Below, one piece after another: positions 13,898-17,560 of a DNA stretch of 17,560 bases; position 1 is the stretch's first letter, and each line of letters begins with the position of its first letter. Origin of the DNA: Alphaproteobacteria bacterium. Its GTDB lineage: Bacteria; Pseudomonadota; Alphaproteobacteria; RF32; CAG-239. The translations under genes were made by a program, and so were the position numbers. Below the pieces are notes generated by a model that saw only the letters and a program-made list of their open reading frames with translations, was not told where the DNA came from and made no database searches. Where the stretch lies: contig JAFVBT010000061.1 of NCBI GenBank assembly GCA_017479785.1, positions 1-17,560 of the forward strand, read 5' to 3'.

Positions 13898-14317
13898 ATG
13901 CCTTTTGATTCACAAGGAAACTTTACCAGAGTTCATAACTGGGAAGAAGACAGAGAAAACGATATTGAAATCGTTTCTTCACGTCATGACGAAGAAGATG
14001 ATAATTTTGCCGCCGGTTTAAGCCGGTGTATGTTACGAGATGGAAATTCACCTATGCAGAATAACCTGAATATGGGAAATTTTCAAATTAATAACGTGGC
14101 AAACGGTACGGCAGCAACCGATGCCGTTAATAAAGGACAGCTTAACGGGGTTGATGGTAATTGTGTGCACAAAACCGGTAATGAAACAATAGCCGGTAAT
14201 AAAACGTTGACAGGTTCAACATCAATTACAACGGCAACCGTAACAACGGCAACACTGACAACCGCGACCGTGACAACAACCTTAAATATACCCGGCGGCA
14301 AAATATGGATTGCCTGA
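13898..14317 (+). CDS. Phage tail-fibre N-terminal protein with threonine-rich end
   Basis: A 139-aa protein. Residues 1-79 are the attachment-type domain (MPFDSQGNFTRV, SSRHDEEDDNFAAGL, CMLRDG, TAATDAVNK) that is duplicated on the minus strand at 9856-10107. Then comes HKTGNETIAGNKTL (around residues 91-104), a tail-fibre motif also present in the gene at 15405, and a low-complexity stretch with a five-residue TTATV/TTATL repeat. It ends NIPGGKIWIA. It is short for a complete fibre, so it is probably a base or adaptor piece carrying more distal proteins, or a shortened fibre. It starts 15 bases after the portal stop with AGGAG upstream. Confidence 0.75.
   Translation: MPFDSQGNFTRVHNWEEDRENDIEIVSSRHDEEDDNFAAGLSRCMLRDGNSPMQNNLNMGNFQINNVANGTAATDAVNKGQLNGVDGNCVHKTGNETIAGNKTLTGSTSITTATVTTATLTTATVTTTLNIPGGKIWIA
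14228..14281 (+). repeat. 15-bp in-frame tandem repeat, about 3.5 copies
   Basis: Copies start at 14228, 14243, 14258 and 14273 (partial), with the pattern ACA-ACN-GCN-ACN-NTN encoding Thr-Thr-Ala-Thr-Val/Leu. Differences are mostly at third positions. The repeat sits at the end of the tail-fibre N-terminal gene and could change copy number by slippage. Confidence 0.8.
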
Positions 14318-14353
14318 TTGAGAGGTAATATGAAAAAAATATGGAGATGGATA

Positions 14354-15037
14354 ATGAGTATATTAGCAAAGAAATTACACATTGAAAAAAGCGGCGGTTC
14401 TGAAGAAACCGCCAATATTTATACCCAAACAAGCGAATGTCCGGAGCCTAATTTAAAGGTTAAAGTTGATGGAACTAACGGTTTTGTAAAACTCGGCAGT
14501 ACATCAAGTCCGTTTGCTACAAAAGGGCGGGTGCATTGCATAAGTGATAATAAGACGTATGCAATATTAAAGCAGCATACTGTGTCTGATTTTCCGGTGT
14601 CGTGGGGAAAGTTTACCGGCTTTAAGTGTGCTCTGACTATGAATAAGGACTATAATACTTACCAATACGGATGGTCATTGCATTTTCAAAACGGGACTTT
14701 GCCGATTCCGGTAGGATATGATGCAACCGGTTCAAGTGTTTCGTGGGATCCGGATAATTACGAAGAAACAACGTTAAGCACTTTGAATTCTGCAATTTAT
14801 GCCGGCGGCACTATCAATAAATGGGTAAATGCCAGAGCTTTTGAAAATGACGGATATTTGCAGTGGAATAACAGTGATAATCTGAGTGTAATGCGAATGA
14901 GTATACGGACAGCAACAATGTGGGGTTGGCCGAATGCAAGTGTTGAAACCGACGATTTTACTGCAAGTGTTTCTAATGGAATTTTAACAATAAAGAAAAA
15001 CGGTTCAACGTTCAAAACTTTTAATGTTTATGTTTAG
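14354..15037 (+). CDS. Phage tail-associated structural protein, unknown family
   Basis: A 227-aa product from the ATG at 14354 (MSILAKKLHIEKSGG), which has GGAG seven bases upstream. The frame is open upstream to a TTG at 14318 and an ATG at 14330 (with AGAGGT upstream); the later ATG is preferred because the MSxLAKKLxIxKSxG start with a following NIYT...LKVDGTNGFVKLGS segment looks like a complete N-terminus of virion proteins I have seen in gut-phage tail modules. The rest is beta-rich with a Trp/Tyr/Asn/Gly content (SVSWDPDNYEE, GYLQWNNSDN) suggesting a jelly-roll or carbohydrate-binding-like fold. No catalytic residues recognised. It is cotranscribed in the tail cluster. Confidence 0.65.
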   Translation: MSILAKKLHIEKSGGSEETANIYTQTSECPEPNLKVKVDGTNGFVKLGSTSSPFATKGRVHCISDNKTYAILKQHTVSDFPVSWGKFTGFKCALTMNKDYNTYQYGWSLHFQNGTLPIPVGYDATGSSVSWDPDNYEETTLSTLNSAIYAGGTINKWVNARAFENDGYLQWNNSDNLSVMRMSIRTATMWGWPNASVETDDFTASVSNGILTIKKNGSTFKTFNVYV

Positions 15038-15049
15038 AGGAGAGCAAAT

Positions 15050-15403
15050 ATGAGTGGGACAATTCAAAACAATTTAATTACGGTGCGTCAGGGTGATAGT
15101 TTCGCCATAAATGTTTGTGTGCGCGACGGGTGCAAGCCGATTAATTTAACCGGCGCAACGCTTTTAATGCAAGTGCGTGATGCCGGAGGTAATATTATTT
15201 TTGGTGTTACCGGAACGGATGTTGATGTGGCGCATGGTAAAATGGCTTTGCTTTTAACACCGGCGGAAACATCTGCAGCGGTCGGTGATTATGTAACCGA
15301 CATTCAATTAACCGGTGCAGATGGTTCGGTAAACACCATTTATCCAGCGAATGTAAACACCATTGCAACATTCAGGATTACACCGCAAGTTACGGAGGGA
15401 TAA
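15050..15403 (+). CDS. BppU-like baseplate/tail beta-sandwich protein
   Basis: A 117-aa protein with the pattern of the N-terminal BppU-type domain (phage baseplate upper protein): ITVRQGDSFAINVCVRDG, then NLTGATLLMQVRDAGGN, KMALLLTPAETSA and VGDYVTDIQLTGADGS. This is a small immunoglobulin-like sandwich that usually links receptor-binding parts to the tail or baseplate. The start follows GAGGAGAG by a few bases, 12 bases after the previous stop. The next gene starts one base after its stop codon. The family assignment is by pattern only. Confidence 0.65.
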   Translation: MSGTIQNNLITVRQGDSFAINVCVRDGCKPINLTGATLLMQVRDAGGNIIFGVTGTDVDVAHGKMALLLTPAETSAAVGDYVTDIQLTGADGSVNTIYPANVNTIATFRITPQVTEG

Positions 15404-15404
15404 T

Positions 15405-17114
15405 ATGCAGTTAGAAGTAAATAACGGCAGCATTAGTGTTGTTTTTGATACCGCGGATTTTAATACCGTGGTCGGTGATGCGGCGCGAATTGAGGTTGGC
15501 GAGGCAATAAACTATATTAAAACGGGTGAAGCGGAAATTGCAAACTATGTGAACGGTACATCAAAACCGGCGATTGATACTTATGTGGTAAGCAATGCGT
15601 ATCCGGCAATCAGTGCTTATGTGGTAAGCAATGCCGAGCCGGCGATTGACAGTTATGTACCGAATGCGGTTGATGCTTATGTAACAAACACCGCAGAGCC
15701 GAATATTGACAGTTATGTGGCAAATACGATATACCCGCAATTTGACACATATATTGATTTGGCAAAAGACTGGGCAACCAAAACCGACGGCAGTGTTGAC
15801 GGCAACGAATACAGCGCAAAGTATTATGCCAATCAGGCGGCGGCTTTGTTTGTGACTTTGGCACCGGTGGCAACATCGGGAAGTTATAACGATTTAACCG
15901 ACAAGCCGACTATACCGACCAAGACAAGCGATTTAACAAATGACAGCGGATTTATAACATCAAGCGCATTAACAGGGTATGCAACGGAAAGCTACGTTAC
16001 AACGGCAGTAGGCACGGAAACAACCAATCGTCAGAATGCAGACAATAATTTGCAAAGTCAGATTGACGCAATCACGGCATCATCGGACGTAACGGATATT
16101 GTCGGCACTTATGCCCAGTTGCAGGCTTATGACACATCAACGCTTGCACCTAACAGCATTATTAAGGTATTGCAAGACGAAAGCCAGAATAATGAAACGA
16201 CATATTATCGGTGGGTTATAACCGGTGGTGCCGGTGCGTGGTCATTAATCGGCGAGGAAGGTCCGTATTATACCATATCGGCGGCAGATGCAAAATTTGC
16301 CACACAAACGGCATTGACAACGGGGTTGGCGGCAAAGCAAGATGTAATCAGTGATTTGGCGACAATAAGAAGTGGTGCGGCATTGGGCGCAACCGCAGTA
16401 CAACCGGCAGACTTGGCAACGGCAATTAGTACCAAAGCTGACGATAATGCCGTTGTTCATAAAACAGGTAATGAAACCGTTGGCGGTGTAAAAACCTTTT
16501 CGAGTGACCCGTACATAAAAAACGGACAACCGATGTTGTACTTCATACAACCGAATTTCATTAAAGGTTCTATTCCCGAATCTCAAATACTCGGCGGTTC
16601 TTTTATGATAGATGACAGCGGAAACACCGGTTCCAAACATCGTCTTGTTGAAATGAACGGGCAGATTCTGACAAACGGTACGGTAGTTGCGAATTTATAT
16701 GCTTATAAAAACGTAGCGGATTCAACAGATTCAGCTTCAATAAGTGTTACTTATCCGGTTAGCGGTTCGCCTTATGCCACTTGTCCGACACCGACGGAAG
16801 ATACAACAACAAGCAAACAGATTGATACTGTCGGCGCAAGGAATACGGCGATTGCAAATAAGCAAGATACGCTTGTGTCTGGTACAAATATTAAGACAAT
16901 CAACAACACATCTTTGCTTGGCAGTGGTAATATTGATATTCAGGGTGGCGGCGGTTCATATACTGCCGGCACGGGTATTGATATTACAAACAATGTGATA
17001 AGTGCTGATATTGCAACATCTGTATCTTCTGCAAGCACAAATTCTCAAAGTGTCGGCGCAAAGCTGTTTTATGACACTGTCGGCGATATTGAAACACTTT
17101 TGAGCCAAGTATAA
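15405..17114 (+). CDS. Phage tail-fibre / stalk protein
   Basis: The 569-aa product starts at ATG 15405 with GGAGG seven to eleven bases upstream; an in-frame TTG at 15363 lies inside the previous gene and is rejected. After a short N-terminal domain (QLEVNNGSISVVFDTADF) come five 12-residue repeats of the type PAIDxYVxSNAx (bases 15567-15755). Then follow AKDWATKTDGSVDGNEYSAKYYA, a signature of the virion-proximal part of many podovirus and gut-phage fibres; YNDLTDKPTIPTKTSDLTND; a KFATQTALTTGLAAKQDVI stretch of trimeric-stalk type; HKTGNETVGGVKTF (16458-16496), shared with the gene at 13898; and NTSLLGSGNIDIQGGGG near the end. It is likely a trimeric fibre. No intramolecular chaperone or enzymatic domain was recognised. 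Confidence 0.8.
   Translation: MQLEVNNGSISVVFDTADFNTVVGDAARIEVGEAINYIKTGEAEIANYVNGTSKPAIDTYVVSNAYPAISAYVVSNAEPAIDSYVPNAVDAYVTNTAEPNIDSYVANTIYPQFDTYIDLAKDWATKTDGSVDGNEYSAKYYANQAAALFVTLAPVATSGSYNDLTDKPTIPTKTSDLTNDSGFITSSALTGYATESYVTTAVGTETTNRQNADNNLQSQIDAITASSDVTDIVGTYAQLQAYDTSTLAPNSIIKVLQDESQNNETTYYRWVITGGAGAWSLIGEEGPYYTISAADAKFATQTALTTGLAAKQDVISDLATIRSGAALGATAVQPADLATAISTKADDNAVVHKTGNETVGGVKTFSSDPYIKNGQPMLYFIQPNFIKGSIPESQILGGSFMIDDSGNTGSKHRLVEMNGQILTNGTVVANLYAYKNVADSTDSASISVTYPVSGSPYATCPTPTEDTTTSKQIDTVGARNTAIANKQDTLVSGTNIKTINNTSLLGSGNIDIQGGGGSYTAGTGIDITNNVISADIATSVSSASTNSQSVGAKLFYDTVGDIETLLSQV
15567..15755 (+). repeat. 36-bp in-frame repeat (12-residue units) in the tail-fibre gene
   Basis: Units start at 15567, 15603, 15639, 15699 and 15735 with consensus Pro-Ala-Ile-Asp-x-Tyr-Val-x-Ser-Asn-Ala-x; a partial unit lies at 15675-15698. 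The first two units are the most alike at DNA level. They probably form a repetitive stalk segment. Confidence 0.75.
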
Positions 17115-17123
17115 GGGGGTAAG

Positions 17124-17560
17124 ATGACAATAGCAAGTGAAATTACACGCATTAACGGCAATATTGCGGCGGCTTATACGGCGGCAGGCAATAAAGGTGC
17201 GACACTGCCGGCAACACAAAACAGCGCAAATTTGGCAACGTGTATCGGCACAATCAGCGGTGGCGGATATAGTGAATTTCCATCGTATCAAGTATCAAAC
17301 GGAGTTGCAAGCAGAAGAAGCGGTGTTTTAACTGGCACCGAATTTTCAGGGATTTCAAGTGTAGGTGATTATGGGCTATATTATGCTTTTTTTAATTGCA
17401 GTGGTTTAATCGGTACTTTGGATTTATCTTCATTAACAAGTTTAGGTAATTATGGGTTACAATACGCTTTTTATGATTGCTCTAGCTTAACAAGTGTTGA
17501 TTTATCTTCATTAACAAGTGTAGGTAATTATGGGTTACAATATGCTTTTTGTGGTTGCAG
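17124..17560 (+). CDS. Phage-module protein with BspA-like leucine-rich repeats (3' end outside window)
   Basis: The frame is open from ATG 17124 (AAGGGGGT upstream) to the window edge, 145 codons. The N-terminal segment MTIASEITRINGNIAAAYTA, followed by ATLPATQNSANLATCIGTI, is a helical lead-in typical of tail-module proteins of gut phages. Then come repeats GNYGLQYAFYDCSSLTSVDLSSLTSV, which match the BspA-type LRR_5 pattern (Phe-x-x-Cys-xx-Leu-xx-Leu-Asp-Leu). BspA-like LRRs are known in bacterial and protist surface adhesins; here the position at the distal end of a tail cluster suggests a receptor-binding role, which is inference. The total length and repeat number cannot be seen. Confidence 0.75.
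   Translation, partial: MTIASEITRINGNIAAAYTAAGNKGATLPATQNSANLATCIGTISGGGYSEFPSYQVSNGVASRRSGVLTGTEFSGISSVGDYGLYYAFFNCSGLIGTLDLSSLTSLGNYGLQYAFYDCSSLTSVDLSSLTSVGNYGLQYAFCGC
17364..17560 (+). repeat. LRR-coding tandem repeat, units of 81 and 78 bp
   Basis: Units begin with GGTGATTATGGG at 17364 and GGTAATTATGGG at 17445 and 17523, so the spacing is 81 then 78 bases (27 and 26 codons). GATTTATCTTCATTAACAAG is repeated exactly in the last two units. Near-identity of DNA, not just protein, suggests recent duplication or recombination; the array continues out of the window. Confidence 0.85.

Noticed and set aside
9854..14317. Invertible fibre-switch cassette (phase variation) from the two opposed tail-fibre domains
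   Set aside because: The copies are similar in protein but clearly diverged in DNA, there are no inverted recombination sites at their ends and no invertase gene in the window.
15363..15404. Upstream TTG start for the tail-fibre gene
   Set aside because: It would overlap the end of the preceding gene; the ATG at 15405 has GGAGG at the right spacing.
16744..17331. ORFs in other frames of the tail-fibre and LRR genes (16744-16998 plus, 16956-17291 minus, 17137-17331 plus)
   Set aside because: The true frames have ribosome sites and tail-fibre or LRR sequence; these alternatives are Arg/Cys-rich shadow translations.
15405..17560. Diversity-generating retroelement acting on the fibre or LRR genes
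   Set aside because: No reverse transcriptase, accessory gene or template/variable repeat pair was found; the repeats present are in-frame tandem units.
1..17560. tRNA, rRNA, CRISPR arrays, insertion sequences, integrase
   Set aside because: Spacers were read on both strands; none has cloverleaf-like boxes, regularly spaced repeats with unique spacers, or transposase/integrase motifs.

Overview
The window joins a stretch of ordinary proteobacterial chromosome (about 1-9853) to the beginning of a phage-derived region (about 9854-17560, open at the right edge). The housekeeping proteins (GyrA, a PhoR-type kinase, MutS, PriA) look proteobacterial, and the low-GC codon use with a DUF6456-like phage gene suggests an uncultured, probably gut-associated alphaproteobacterium. 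That placement is inference. No rRNA, tRNA, CRISPR array, integrase or transposase was seen.

Chromosomal part. 1-2010 is the 3' two-thirds of gyrA, closed by a clear hairpin terminator. Then come a small signal-peptide-bearing outer-membrane beta-barrel gene (2154-2690) and, converging on it across a bidirectional terminator, a small two-helix membrane protein gene (2756-2978 region). A PhoR-like membrane histidine kinase (3102-4517, minus strand) has no response regulator beside it. Divergent from it is a tight operon, mutS - MazG-like pyrophosphohydrolase - priA, in which both junctions are TAATG one-base overlaps. MutS carries Phe-Tyr-Lys where the mismatch-reading Phe-x-Glu motif is expected.

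Phage part. Phage material begins two bases after the priA stop. On the minus strand are an XRE-type repressor-like gene (10704-11147), a small membrane protein gene (10468-10680), a broken ORF with an in-frame TAA (10120-10452) and an 83-aa tail-fibre N-terminal domain (9856-10107). The last two lie between two copies of a 12-bp direct repeat that cut one at its 5' end and the other at its 3' end, so they look like an inserted fragment of a phage structural operon.

A divergent promoter/operator region (11148-11259) separates the repressor from the plus-strand phage operon: a DUF6456-like protein, tandem promoter-like repeats and a strong terminator, a GroES-like co-chaperonin, a podovirus-type portal protein, and four or five tail-associated genes. 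The last of these is a BspA-like leucine-rich-repeat protein running off the window. No terminase, scaffold or major capsid gene lies between the portal and tail genes, so the element is either rearranged, a remnant, or split.

The most interesting points are the altered MutS mismatch-recognition motif, the repeat-bounded tail-fibre fragment against priA, the two opposed paralogous tail-fibre N-termini, the phage GroES gene behind an attenuator-like leader, and the LRR protein in the receptor-binding part of the phage module.
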